From the NCBI GenBank assembly GCA_022820665.1, contig JAJEFB010000031.1:124001-188000 (forward strand): a stretch of 64,000 bases of DNA, written 5' to 3'. Each line of letters opens with the position of its first letter. The first letter of the stretch is position 1. This stretch comes from Anaerolineae bacterium (GTDB lineage Bacteria > Chloroflexota > Anaerolineae > Aggregatilineales > Phototrophicaceae). Shown one piece after another: positions 1 to 7,636 of this stretch. A program made the position numbers and the translations under genes. The notes under the pieces are model-generated. The model was given only the letters and a program-made list of their open reading frames with translations. It made no database searches and had not been told where the DNA came from.

Positions 1-13
1 CTGCTGCAAAAAA

Positions 14-48
14 AGGGCGCCTGCGCGTCCGAACTATCTGAGCGCCCT
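14..48 (-). terminator. Possible intrinsic terminator of citrate synthase
   Basis: On the minus strand the last bases of the citrate synthase gene begin a 7-bp stem (AGGGCGC with GCGCCCT). It has a long loop of about 21 bases and is followed by a run of seven T. The left arm overlaps the TAG stop codon. The long loop makes it weaker than a textbook terminator, but stem plus T-run sits exactly where one is expected. Confidence 0.55.
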
Positions 49-1183
49 AGCGCTCGGCCAGGGGCGCCCAATTGAGATCACAAGGTCCAACATAGTTTGC
101 CTTGGGGCGGATCAGGCGTCCACCCATCTGGCCGATAATATGCGCCGACCATCCGGCAATGCGCGACATCACAAAGAGGGGCGTGAACATGTCGACATCC
201 AGATCCAGTGTGTAAAGTACGATTGCGCTGTAATAATCCACATTGGGGTAGAGATTGCGCGAGATGAAATACTCGTCCGCTCGAGCCGTTTCCTCCAGCT
301 TGACGGCAATATCGTACCACTTGCGCTCCCCCGAGCTTTCCGCCAGGGCTTTCGCGTGTTGCTTGAGAATGCCGGCGCGCGGGTCATTGGATTTGTAGAC
401 GCGGTGTCCAATCCCCATAATCCGACGCTGACCGGTCTTGACGTATTTTTCGAACCAGGGAACGACGTTCTCTACTTCGCCGATTTCTAGGAACATTTTC
501 ATGGCTTCGGCGTTGGCGCCGCCATGAGAAGGTCCCTTCAGCGCGGCAATACCACCGACAACTGCGCTGTGCATATCAGAGCCGGTTGCGGTAATGACGC
601 GGGCGGCGAAGGTGCTAGCGTTCATACCGTGTTCAGCGAGCAATACCAAATAGACATCCACCGCAGCGCTGGCGGTTTCGTCGGGTTCTTCGCCCGACAT
701 CATGTACACGAAGTTCTGAGCCAATGTCAGATCCTGGCGCGGGAGGATAGGTTCCAGTCCTTTCGTGATACGCATCCAGGCGGCGCAAATCGTCGTGATT
801 TGCCCGGTCAGCCGTATTGCCTTGGACAAAGCCAGGTCTTTGTCTGTCAGGTCTTCCGCGTCCTCGTCAAACGCGGAGAGCATGGAAACGGCGCTACGGA
901 GCGCCGCCATTGCCGGCGTGCTATCCGGCAAGGACTTCATCATGTCTATGATTGGATTTGGAATCGCGGCATTCTTTGCGATATCGCTCCGTAACGCTTC
1001 GTATTCGGCTTGCTGCGGGGGGCGTGTGTGGTGAAGCAGGAACAAGACTTCTTCAAATGATGCGTTTTCGGCAAGTTCTTCAATGGCATAGCCGCTATAA
1101 ATCAGTTTGCCGATTGTTCCGTCAATGAAGCTCGTCGCAATATCCGCTACGACGACTCCCTCTAGCCCACCTTTACTTGCCAT
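47..1183 (-). CDS. gltA: Citrate synthase
   Basis: Condenses oxaloacetate and acetyl-CoA to citrate, the entry step of the oxidative TCA cycle, in the cytoplasm. The 378-residue product is the short form typical of Gram-positive, archaeal and Chloroflexota enzymes. The two catalytic histidine regions are visible as SHGGANAEAM (near residue 222) and GIGHRVYK (near 258), and the C-terminal half is well conserved. The ATG start at 1183 has a good AAGGAGA ribosome binding site about 8 bases upstream. A 2-methylcitrate synthase side activity cannot be excluded from sequence, but korAB and aconitase nearby favour a TCA role. Confidence 0.95.
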   Translation of the reverse strand: MASKGGLEGVVVADIATSFIDGTIGKLIYSGYAIEELAENASFEEVLFLLHHTRPPQQAEYEALRSDIAKNAAIPNPIIDMMKSLPDSTPAMAALRSAVSMLSAFDEDAEDLTDKDLALSKAIRLTGQITTICAAWMRITKGLEPILPRQDLTLAQNFVYMMSGEEPDETASAAVDVYLVLLAEHGMNASTFAARVITATGSDMHSAVVGGIAALKGPSHGGANAEAMKMFLEIGEVENVVPWFEKYVKTGQRRIMGIGHRVYKSNDPRAGILKQHAKALAESSGERKWYDIAVKLEETARADEYFISRNLYPNVDYYSAIVLYTLDLDVDMFTPLFVMSRIAGWSAHIIGQMGGRLIRPKANYVGPCDLNWAPLAER

Positions 1184-1546
1184 CTAGCGAGTCTCCTTGT
1201 CGATTCTGGTTCCAGGGTCTGTGCAAATCGCAGCGCGCTTGCTGTTCTCACCGCCCACGATGCGCGCAAATGTTTGCCCCTTGCGCGCTGAGTCAGGCAT
1301 AGCCTGGTCCTTGCCTTTTGCAATAGATCATAAGCCGAGATTATCCTTAGACAGGGAAGTATAGCATTGTCATTACTTGCCTTCAATGACTATCAGCAGA
1401 ATGGCAGGGCAATGACTTCAAATTCTTTTAACACCGAGGGTGACAAGAACGCCGAGAAATGCGAGGAATTAACTCTCCTTTTCTTGTTGAAGGAGGGCTA
1501 TTAAGCGATATGTATTCGATTGCTTTGCCAGGCAAGAGATCTACCG
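1184..1546. other. Intergenic region between divergent genes
   Basis: This gap of about 360 bases should contain the citrate synthase promoter, reading leftwards. No tRNA or convincing protein gene was seen. A small hairpin (CTCCTT, 9-base loop, AAGGAG at 1475-1495) lacks a T-run and has no assigned role. Confidence 0.5.
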
Positions 1547-1575
1547 TTGCGCATCGTCCGCGAAACTGCTAATCT
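1547..1575 (+). promoter_or_regulatory. Sigma-70-type promoter of the poly-Cys leader and JAMM operon
   Basis: TTGCGC at 1547-1552 and TAATCT at 1570-1575 are separated by exactly 17 bases. A start of transcription seven or eight bases after the -10 box falls at or next to the A of the ATG at 1583, so the transcript would be leaderless. That fit is what makes this weak-consensus promoter worth calling. It is an inference from spacing; no start site has been mapped. Confidence 0.5.
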
Positions 1576-1582
1576 ATGCGCC

Positions 1583-1684
1583 ATGGTGAACAGTAAAGCG
1601 ACTCATTCCGCGAAAGCCGGATGCCTCTGTTGTTGCAGCATAGGGCTCCGTAATATCTGGCGCGTGGGGGATTCTGCTGATTGA
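1583..1684 (+). CDS. Candidate poly-cysteine leader peptide (33 codons)
   Basis: A short frame from ATG 1583 to TGA 1682-1684 contains the motif GCLCCCS: Cys codons 14, 16, 17 and 18 (1622-1636). No ribosome binding site precedes it; the ATG lies where transcription should begin, so leaderless translation is likely. An intrinsic terminator follows 36 bases after the stop, and the JAMM/MoaD/MoeB operon follows that. Known: ribosome stalling at clustered codons of the end-product amino acid drives classical attenuation, and poly-Cys leaderless upstream frames that sense cysteine have been described in mycobacteria (recalled, not checked). Inferred: a cysteine-responsive leader for a CysO-type sulfur-carrier operon. 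Chance occurrence of four Cys in five codons cannot be formally excluded. Confidence 0.65.
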   Translation: MVNSKATHSAKAGCLCCCSIGLRNIWRVGDSAD

Positions 1685-1719
1685 AGACGTCTGGTCAGCA
1701 ACCGGCGATAAAAGAAACG

Positions 1720-1749
1720 AGAGTCAACGCGCGAGGGTTGGCTCTTTTT
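1720..1749 (+). terminator. Intrinsic terminator/attenuator ahead of the JAMM operon
   Basis: AGAGTCAAC (1720-1728) pairs with GTTGGCTCT (1737-1745) over nine pairs, one of them G-U, around an 8-base loop. A T-run follows directly (TTTT to 1749). It ends only 29 bases before the M67 start, and the only plus-strand frame upstream is the Cys leader, so it makes sense as a conditional terminator rather than the end of a normal gene. A second weaker stem (TGCTGA 1675-1680 with TCAGCA 1695-1700) overlaps the leader stop. The antiterminator partner could not be resolved by eye. Confidence 0.75.
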
Positions 1750-1778
1750 GATTGTGGTGATGGGGAAACAAATCTAAC

Positions 1779-2213
1779 ATGACGGTTCGGTTAGGAAAGC
1801 TGCTTCGAGGTCGGATTTTCGAGCAAATGGAAGATACCTATCCCAACGAAGGCGGGGGCTTTCTTTTGGGTGAGCTGGAAGGCAATAGCACTGTCATCCG
1901 TGACATCATTCAGGTGGACAATGTTTTTGAGGAAGAGGAGCAGTATCATCGTTACGCGATGACCCCACAGGACTGGATGCGTCTCGAAGATGAAGCCGAC
2001 GACCGTGGACTAATCTTAGTGGGCTATTATCACAGTCATCCGGATTCGCCGGCGGTCCCGTCCGAGTACGACCGAGAGCACGCGCTGCCGAATTTTCTGT
2101 ACATCATTACCTCGGTGGAAATGGGGCAGGCAAACGATATGCGCGTTTGGAAGTTGCGGGCGGATCGAAGCGTCTTTGATAGAGAAGAACTTGAGGTGCT
2201 TGAAATCGACTAG
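1779..2213 (+). CDS. M67-family (JAMM/MPN) metallopeptidase, Mec-like
   Basis: A 144-residue zinc isopeptidase of the bacterial JAMM type. The motif is visible as GYYHSHPDSPAVPSEYD (about residues 84-100): HxH, seven residues, then S/D, with an upstream Glu near the N-terminus. Family members next to ubiquitin-like sulfur carriers either release amino acids from the carrier (Mec with CysO) or trim its C-terminal tail to expose GG (QbsD-type). It is the first gene of a three-gene operon with the MoaD-like and MoeB-like genes. The downstream carrier has an 11-residue tail after GG, so a trimming role is attractive here, but substrate and reaction are inferred. Confidence 0.9.
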   Translation: MTVRLGKLLRGRIFEQMEDTYPNEGGGFLLGELEGNSTVIRDIIQVDNVFEEEEQYHRYAMTPQDWMRLEDEADDRGLILVGYYHSHPDSPAVPSEYDREHALPNFLYIITSVEMGQANDMRVWKLRADRSVFDREELEVLEID

Positions 2214-2248
2214 CCGAGGCATAAGAGAATAGAAGGAGATTGAGTAAG

Positions 2249-2551
2249 ATGGCGAGCATTCGAATCCCAACACCGTTGCGCGCCTATACAGGCGGCGCAT
2301 CCAATATCGACGTGAGCGGCGGGACGGTTGGCGAGGCGCTGATGAACCTGGTAGAAGCGCATCCAGACCTTCGCGTACACTTGTTTAACGACGACGAACT
2401 GCGCAGCTTTGTCAACATTTTCATAGACGACGAGGACATCCGTTTCATGCAGGGTCTTGATACGGAAATTGCGGCAAGCGACAGCTTGCGCATCATCCCC
2501 AGCATCGCCGGCGGAGGCATAATCGCTTGGCGCTTACCGGAGTGGAAATGA
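2249..2551 (+). CDS. MoaD/ThiS/CysO-like sulfur-carrier protein with C-terminal extension
   Basis: A 100-residue ubiquitin-fold carrier whose C-terminal Gly would be adenylated and thiocarboxylated by the adjacent MoeB-rhodanese protein. The start at ATG 2249 follows AGGAG (2234-2238) with good spacing; a TTG three codons earlier lies on top of that site. The end of the fold reads RIIPSIAGG, as in MoaD and CysO, with GG at residues 88-89. Instead of stopping there it continues with GIIAWRLPEWK. The stop overlaps the next start (ATGA). The tail must be removed for normal thiocarboxylate chemistry, which fits a JAMM gene next door. With the poly-Cys leader this favours a CysO-like cysteine-synthesis carrier over molybdopterin, although no cysM is in the window. 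Confidence 0.88.
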   Translation: MASIRIPTPLRAYTGGASNIDVSGGTVGEALMNLVEAHPDLRVHLFNDDELRSFVNIFIDDEDIRFMQGLDTEIAASDSLRIIPSIAGGGIIAWRLPEWK

Positions 2552-3795
2552 TGACAAGTCTACATAGCCGCATTGCGGATTTGAACAACGAGGAAGTCAA
2601 GCGCTACAGTCGCCATGTCATCATGCCGGAAGTGGGTATAGAGGGGCAAAGGCGTTTGAAAGCCTCCAATGTGCTTTTGATCGGCACCGGTGGATTGGGC
2701 AGCCCATTGGCGCTTTATCTTGCCGCTGCCGGCATTGGACGTATTGGATTGGTAGATTATGACGTGGTCGACTTCAGCAACTTGCAGCGCCAAGTGATAC
2801 ACGGCGTGAGCACCGTTGGCTTGTCCAAGCTGGATAGCGCTGCCGATCGTATGCTGGATCTCAATCCAGATATCGATGTGGTCAAATACAACGAGCCCTT
2901 GACCTCCGAGAACGCCGAAGAGATTTTCAGCGAGGACTGGGACATCGTTATCGACGGTACGGACAACTTCCCGACGCGATACCTCGTCAACGATGCCTGC
3001 GTGAAACTGGGGATCCCGAATGTCTACGGCAGCATTTTTCGATTCGAGGGTCAGCTAAGCGTGTTTTATGCCGAAAGCGGTCCTTGCTATCGCTGCATGT
3101 TCCCCGAGCCGCCGCCGCCGGGTTTGGTGCCAAGTTGCGCCGAAGGCGGGGTTCTGGGCATACTGCCCGGCACGATCGGCACCATGCAAGCGACCGAGGC
3201 GATTAAGCTCTTGCTGGGAATCGGCGAGCCAATGATCGGCCGTATGATGCTGTACGATGCCCTGGAAATGAGTTTCCAAACCATTAAAGTCCGCAAAGAT
3301 CCCGATTGCCCGGTATGCGGCATTGACAAGGCGGATGTTGTGCTGATCGACTATGAGCAATTTTGCGGCATGCCGGCGCACGATCACAGTGAATTCAGCT
3401 CGGCGGACGAGACCGAGGATATCGACATCAAGACCGTCACCGTGCATGATGTCAAATCCGCGCTTGAAAACGGCGACGATGTAGTCGTGATTGATGTGCG
3501 CGATCCGCATGAATGGGACATCAGTGTCATCGACGGCACGGTGAAGATTCCCAAACCGGATATCCAATTGGCGAAGAACGGGATACAAGGCGGCCGCCGG
3601 CTGTGGGAAGAGACGGTCCTGAAGGACATCCCGAAGGACAAGACCTTGTACGTACACTGCCGCTCGGGGGTACGCAGCGCCGACAGCATCGCGTATTTGT
3701 CCGAGGTTGGTTATGACCTGGACAAGATGTTCAATGTCGAGGGCGGCATTCTGGCTTGGGCGGACGAGATAGATCCCGAAATGCCCAAGTATTGA
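2548..3795 (+). CDS. moeB: MoeB/ThiF-type adenylyltransferase fused to rhodanese
   Basis: Activates the C-terminal glycine of the sulfur carrier with ATP and passes persulfide sulfur to it. The N-terminal E1-like domain has the nucleotide loop GTGGLGSPLALYLAAAGIG and DFSNLQRQ. Zinc-type cysteine pairs are CYRC and CPVCG, and the PSCAEGG region carries the usual active-site Cys. A C-terminal rhodanese domain (about the last 120 residues) has the catalytic loop HCRSGVRSAD. The start is placed at ATG 2548, which overlaps the upstream stop as ATGA with GGAG just before it; TTG 2527 would extend it by seven residues. The architecture matches MoeBR/UBA4-like proteins serving MoaD, ThiS or CysO carriers. 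Confidence 0.93.
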   Translation: MMTSLHSRIADLNNEEVKRYSRHVIMPEVGIEGQRRLKASNVLLIGTGGLGSPLALYLAAAGIGRIGLVDYDVVDFSNLQRQVIHGVSTVGLSKLDSAADRMLDLNPDIDVVKYNEPLTSENAEEIFSEDWDIVIDGTDNFPTRYLVNDACVKLGIPNVYGSIFRFEGQLSVFYAESGPCYRCMFPEPPPPGLVPSCAEGGVLGILPGTIGTMQATEAIKLLLGIGEPMIGRMMLYDALEMSFQTIKVRKDPDCPVCGIDKADVVLIDYEQFCGMPAHDHSEFSSADETEDIDIKTVTVHDVKSALENGDDVVVIDVRDPHEWDISVIDGTVKIPKPDIQLAKNGIQGGRRLWEETVLKDIPKDKTLYVHCRSGVRSADSIAYLSEVGYDLDKMFNVEGGILAWADEIDPEMPKY

Positions 3796-3803
3796 TCCGA
3801 CAT

Positions 3804-3842
3804 ACATTAAAGAGACCAGCGCTGCGCTGGTCTCTTTAATGT
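3804..3842. terminator. Bidirectional terminator between moeB and korB
   Basis: A perfect 19-bp inverted repeat (left arm 3804-3822, one central base, right arm 3824-3842) lies between convergent genes. The arms contain AAAGAGACCAGCGC and its complement, so transcripts from either side end a GC-rich stem with a U-rich strand. A shared terminator is the simple reading. Confidence 0.85.
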
Positions 3843-3858
3843 TTTCTTGAGATTTGTT

Positions 3859-4905
3859 TCAGCCCGCCATCAGACCTCGCATAAGGCCTTCGAAAGCCTC
3901 TTTCGAGGGCCTCAGGCTCCCCTCGTCAAGACGAGCCAAGGGCGTCGACACCAGGTCTTCGGTATCCGCCAGCGTGGGGCGCGGTTCCTCGTAGTAAATC
4001 AAGCCTGTGGAGAAGATCTGCTCGCGCAGGGACTGCTCCAGCACATCAATTGCCATGCGACGATTGCGCGGGTCGTGATCGTTGTCCAGCTTCTTTAGCC
4101 GAATGAAACTGCCGTCGTGCATTTCGACATCAATAATGTCGCCGGCTTCGTAGTCGCCGACTTCGATTTCTTCTTTTGCATGCACGTAATCCGGGGCAAG
4201 GATCTCGATCTCGTGCAGCGGGACCTCATTGTCCTTGCCGTAGGGATAGCTCTTGGTTGAGGTTTCGGCATTGTTGAAGGTGACACAGGGGCTGATGATA
4301 TCGAGTACAGCCGTTCCATGATGGCGGAGCGCCGCTTGCAACAGCGCCTGCACTTGTTTGGCGTCGCCGCTGAAACTGCGAGCCACGAAGGACGCGCCCG
4401 AGATCACCGCTTCCAGCGCGAGATCGATTGGCGGCATTTCGTTCAGTCCGTAGTACTTCAAGAACTGCCCTTCGTCCGCCGTCGCGGAGAATTGCCCTTT
4501 GGTCAATCCATAAACGCCGTTGTTCTCGATGATGTACACAAAGGGAACATTGCGGCGGATCACGTGCTTGAATTGCCCCATGCCGATGGATCCGCTGTCC
4601 CCATCGCCGCTGACGGCTATGCAGGACAGATCCTTGTTTGCCAAGAGCGCGCCGGTCACCACTGAGGGCATCCGTCCATGCAAAGCGTTAAAACCGTGCG
4701 ATCCCCCCAAGAAATACGCAGGCGTCTTGCTAGAGCAGCCGATACCGCTGACTTTGATGAAGTTGTGCTGCTCGATTCCCATTTCATAGGCTATGCTGAT
4801 TATCTGGTTCGAGATTGAATCATGACCGCAGCCGGGACAAAGCGTGCTGGGACGGCCCTTGTATTCATTTCGGCTCAAACCTAGCTGATTGACGCGTGGT
4901 GGCAT
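3859..4905 (-). CDS. korB: 2-oxoacid:ferredoxin oxidoreductase, beta subunit
   Basis: The thiamine-diphosphate subunit of a 2-oxoacid:ferredoxin oxidoreductase, most likely 2-oxoglutarate to succinyl-CoA with reduced ferredoxin. Visible are LCPGCGHDS near the N-terminus, the diphosphate/Mg motif SGDGDSGSIGMGQ (near residue 105) and ENNGVYGLTKGQ (near 130), which is typical of Kor/Vor beta chains. At 348 residues it is longer than common beta chains, with an extra acidic C-terminal segment of about 100 residues. It lies two bases downstream of korA. Pyruvate or branched-chain 2-oxoacids are alternative substrates; citrate synthase and aconitase nearby favour 2-oxoglutarate. Confidence 0.92.
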   Translation of the reverse strand: MPPRVNQLGLSRNEYKGRPSTLCPGCGHDSISNQIISIAYEMGIEQHNFIKVSGIGCSSKTPAYFLGGSHGFNALHGRMPSVVTGALLANKDLSCIAVSGDGDSGSIGMGQFKHVIRRNVPFVYIIENNGVYGLTKGQFSATADEGQFLKYYGLNEMPPIDLALEAVISGASFVARSFSGDAKQVQALLQAALRHHGTAVLDIISPCVTFNNAETSTKSYPYGKDNEVPLHEIEILAPDYVHAKEEIEVGDYEAGDIIDVEMHDGSFIRLKKLDNDHDPRNRRMAIDVLEQSLREQIFSTGLIYYEEPRPTLADTEDLVSTPLARLDEGSLRPSKEAFEGLMRGLMAG

Positions 4906-4907
4906 GA

Positions 4908-6740
4908 TTAACCTTCCTGTTCTTTCAAGTTCTCATAGATCCAGCTCGGTGTCATGGGCAGGCCATCGCCCAGCGCCAGCGAACGGACATGCGAGATGTC
5001 CTCGGGACTCTCGATGTGCAGGAGCTGGTTCAGCTGGCCATCGAAATTGTTCTCGATGACGAAGACGCTCTTGTGAGAATGGATAAAATCGCCCACTGCG
5101 GATGCAATCGGCAAAGCGCGGACGCGCAGATAATCGGTTTGGATGCCATCGTTTGCCAGCCAGTCGCGCGCTTCCCGCACTGCGTCTTCGTTGGTGCCAA
5201 AGGTGACGATGCCGATGTCCGATCCGCTACTGTTTTCGATGATCGGCTGTGGCAGCATTTCCCGCGCTGTATCCATTTTCAGGCTTAGACGATGCATATT
5301 CTCGACCCAATCATCGCTGCGTTCGCTATAGGTGGCCATGACATCGTGGCCAGTGCCGCGGGCAAAATAAGCGGAGAAAGGATGGTTGGTGCCGGGAACG
5401 GTTCGATAAGGGACGCCATCGCCATCAACATCCATATATCGCCCCCACTTGCCGTGTTCGTCAATGAAGCTCTGGAGTTGCGCCGCATTGAGCACCTTGC
5501 CGCGGTCGATCGGCTGGTCGGGGTAATCGAAAGGATCAGACAGCCAGTTGTTCATGCCCAGGTCGAGGTCGCTGATGACAAAGACCGGCGATTGCAAGGC
5601 TTCTGCCAGGTCAAAGGATTTCCAGCCGAATTCGAAGGCTTCTTTCAAGTTGCCCGGCAGCAGGCAAAGTTGCCGGCTATCCCCGTGGCCCAGGAAATGC
5701 GTGAAGAGCAGGTCGCCCTGGCTGGTGCGGGTGGGCAAGCCGGTGCTGGGTCCCATGCGCGTGATATTCCAGAAGACTGCGGGCACCTCGGCAAAGTAAG
5801 CCAGACCGGCGAATTCCGCCATCAAGCTAATGCCGGGACCGCTGGTTGAGGTCAGGGCGCGGCTGCCAGCCCATCCGGCGCCGGTGATGATGCCGGCGGC
5901 GGCCAATTCGTCTTCAGCCTGCACGATTGCGATGGTGTTCTCTTTGTTCTCGTTCTGGCGCAGATGCCGAAAACTGATGATGCCGTCGACGAAACTGGTG
6001 GACGGGGTGATCGGATACCAGGCGACAACATTGACGCCGCCAAACACCGCGCCGAGCGCGCCGGCGTCATTTCCAGTCATCATGATTTTGCCGCTTGTCC
6101 CATCCATGCGTTCAAAGCGGTAGGGATCGGTCTTTTCAATGTTTTCGGCGGTCCAGTCGTAGGCGAGTTTGATAACATCATGGTTCATCTTCGCCGGTTT
6201 TTCCTTGCCCTTGAAGTTAGACAACAAGACATCGTAGATCAGATCCAGCGGGATGTCGAAGAGCTTGGCGACCGCGCCGACATAGGTCATATTCTCGACG
6301 AGCTTGCGAAATGCTGACGGAACGTCGGTTTGCTTCATGAGCGCGGCGACAGGAATTTCGTAATAGGAGATGTCATCGCGCTGTTTGATGACGCGGGCGA
6401 TCTTGTCCGTCGTGATGCAGACGCCGCCGGGCGGCAAGTTGGCGACATCTTCGGTAGCGGTGCCGTCGTTGTAAGCCACGACGATCTCTGTTATCGCCTT
6501 GCGCGCCGTGTAACCGTCTTTGCTGGCGCGAATGGTATACCAGGTCGGCAGTCCCTTGATGTTGGACGGGAACAAGTTCTTGCCATTCACCGGTATGCCC
6601 ATCCGAAAGAGAGACATCACCAACACGTTGTTGGAGGTCTGGCTGCCGGAGCCGTTCTTGGTGGCGACCGAGAAGGCAAAGTCGTTGATCACCGGCTCTC
6701 TTGTATGCACTTTGGGTTTAGATTGTACGTTTATTGCCAT
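4908..6740 (-). CDS. korA: 2-oxoacid:ferredoxin oxidoreductase, fused gamma-alpha subunit
   Basis: The 610-residue subunit fuses an N-terminal gamma domain (about residues 18-190) to the alpha pyrimidine-binding domain, which starts near GNDAGALGAVFGGVNVVAWYPI and ITPSTSFVDG. It works with korB and ferredoxin to decarboxylate a 2-oxoacid oxidatively with CoA. The gamma-alpha fusion is the common form of aerobic and facultative KorA. It is preceded in the same direction by a GntR/FCD regulator, 78 bases away, that may control it. Confidence 0.93.
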   Translation of the reverse strand: MAINVQSKPKVHTREPVINDFAFSVATKNGSGSQTSNNVLVMSLFRMGIPVNGKNLFPSNIKGLPTWYTIRASKDGYTARKAITEIVVAYNDGTATEDVANLPPGGVCITTDKIARVIKQRDDISYYEIPVAALMKQTDVPSAFRKLVENMTYVGAVAKLFDIPLDLIYDVLLSNFKGKEKPAKMNHDVIKLAYDWTAENIEKTDPYRFERMDGTSGKIMMTGNDAGALGAVFGGVNVVAWYPITPSTSFVDGIISFRHLRQNENKENTIAIVQAEDELAAAGIITGAGWAGSRALTSTSGPGISLMAEFAGLAYFAEVPAVFWNITRMGPSTGLPTRTSQGDLLFTHFLGHGDSRQLCLLPGNLKEAFEFGWKSFDLAEALQSPVFVISDLDLGMNNWLSDPFDYPDQPIDRGKVLNAAQLQSFIDEHGKWGRYMDVDGDGVPYRTVPGTNHPFSAYFARGTGHDVMATYSERSDDWVENMHRLSLKMDTAREMLPQPIIENSSGSDIGIVTFGTNEDAVREARDWLANDGIQTDYLRVRALPIASAVGDFIHSHKSVFVIENNFDGQLNQLLHIESPEDISHVRSLALGDGLPMTPSWIYENLKEQEG

Positions 6741-6818
6741 AGCTTCCGCGCAGCGATTTGCGCGTGACTCCTTTCAGAAAACATGGTCAAGTTGTTCCCT
6801 CCAGCGGAATGTCCGCTC

Positions 6819-7514
6819 TTAACCTCTCTCCATCTCCCAAGAGGCATTGCCCGGCTCGTGTCGCAGCAGCCGCGTATGCTCAATGAAAGCCAATCGAGCG
6901 TCGTCGAAACGATTGTTTTTGATATGCCCCAAAATGATGGCGTGATAATCCCAAACCCGTCGCAGGTAGCTGTAATCCATATAACGATTGATGCCGACTT
7001 CTTCGTACAAGTCCCAATAGGCTTCGAGAATCCCAAGAACAAAGGTGTTGTCCAGATGCTTGAACACGGTCAAGTGAAAGAGGCGATGTTCGGGATTCGG
7101 GATGTGGATAGGCGGCGAATCAAGCTTTTCGTTGGCGCCGTCTATGCAGGCTTGCATGACGTCAAGATCTTCATCGCGCAACAAGGCGCAAGCTTCGTTC
7201 CAATATGCGGATTCCACATGGTTGCGCAAAGAAGCGAAGGACTCGAAGCTTTCACCGCAAGCCATGGCGTATAGCGCGCTGAGGCGCACTGCCGGGGTGA
7301 AAGCATAATTTTTGACGCGGGTGCCGCGCTTGGATCGCACCTCGACCCAGCCCATGGTTCGCGCCACCTCAAGCTGTTCGCGAACCTTGTTGGCGCTCAT
7401 ATCAAGATGGGAATCGTTGGTCAGTTCCTGAATGGAGGGCAAGCGGTCACCGGGTCGAAAACCCTGGCGAACGATGTAATTCAGGAAGTCAGAACCGAGG
7501 TTTATGCCGCTCAT
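6819..7514 (-). CDS. GntR-family transcriptional regulator (FCD/FadR-like)
   Basis: A DNA-binding repressor of 231 residues. The N-terminal winged helix (about 1-75) includes RPGDRLPSIQELTNDSHLDMS. It is followed by an all-helical FCD ligand domain with the metal-type histidines of the family (HLTVFKHLDN and HAIILGHIKN). FadR-type members bind acyl-CoAs and FCD members bind organic acids. Its place just upstream of korAB suggests control of 2-oxoacid metabolism, but the ligand is unknown. A palindrome overlaps its own promoter, which suggests autoregulation. Confidence 0.88.
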   Translation of the reverse strand: MSGINLGSDFLNYIVRQGFRPGDRLPSIQELTNDSHLDMSANKVREQLEVARTMGWVEVRSKRGTRVKNYAFTPAVRLSALYAMACGESFESFASLRNHVESAYWNEACALLRDEDLDVMQACIDGANEKLDSPPIHIPNPEHRLFHLTVFKHLDNTFVLGILEAYWDLYEEVGINRYMDYSYLRRVWDYHAIILGHIKNNRFDDARLAFIEHTRLLRHEPGNASWEMERG

Positions 7515-7541
7515 TCGTCATATGAATTCAATCAATCAACA

Positions 7542-7580
7542 GATATAATGAATTATATCATTGCATGATCCTGTTGTCTA
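7542..7580 (-). promoter_or_regulatory. Promoter of the GntR gene with overlapping palindromic operator
   Basis: On the minus strand TAGACA (7580-7575) and TATAAT (7557-7552) are 17 bases apart. The -10 lies inside the perfect palindrome GATATAATGAATTATATC (7542-7559). A dimeric repressor bound there would block transcription, and the GntR gene starts about 28 bases downstream. The promoter spacing and palindrome are seen; the binder is inferred. Confidence 0.6.
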
Positions 7581-7636
7581 TAGTTTTTGCCGTCGAATTT
7601 GCGATTTACCGGGCTGATCTTGCGAGGCGATCCGAA

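Noticed and set aside
1162..1386. 74-codon minus-strand frame upstream of citrate synthase
   Set aside because: Overlaps the citrate synthase ribosome binding site and start; no coding features.
1583..1750. Known riboswitch (TPP, SAM, cobalamin, Moco, glycine, c-di-GMP) in the JAMM leader
   Set aside because: None of the consensus segments I know is present; the Cys-codon frame explains the terminator better.
3055..3807. 250-codon minus-strand frame inside the MoeB-rhodanese gene
   Set aside because: Shadow of a gene whose E1 and rhodanese motifs are intact.
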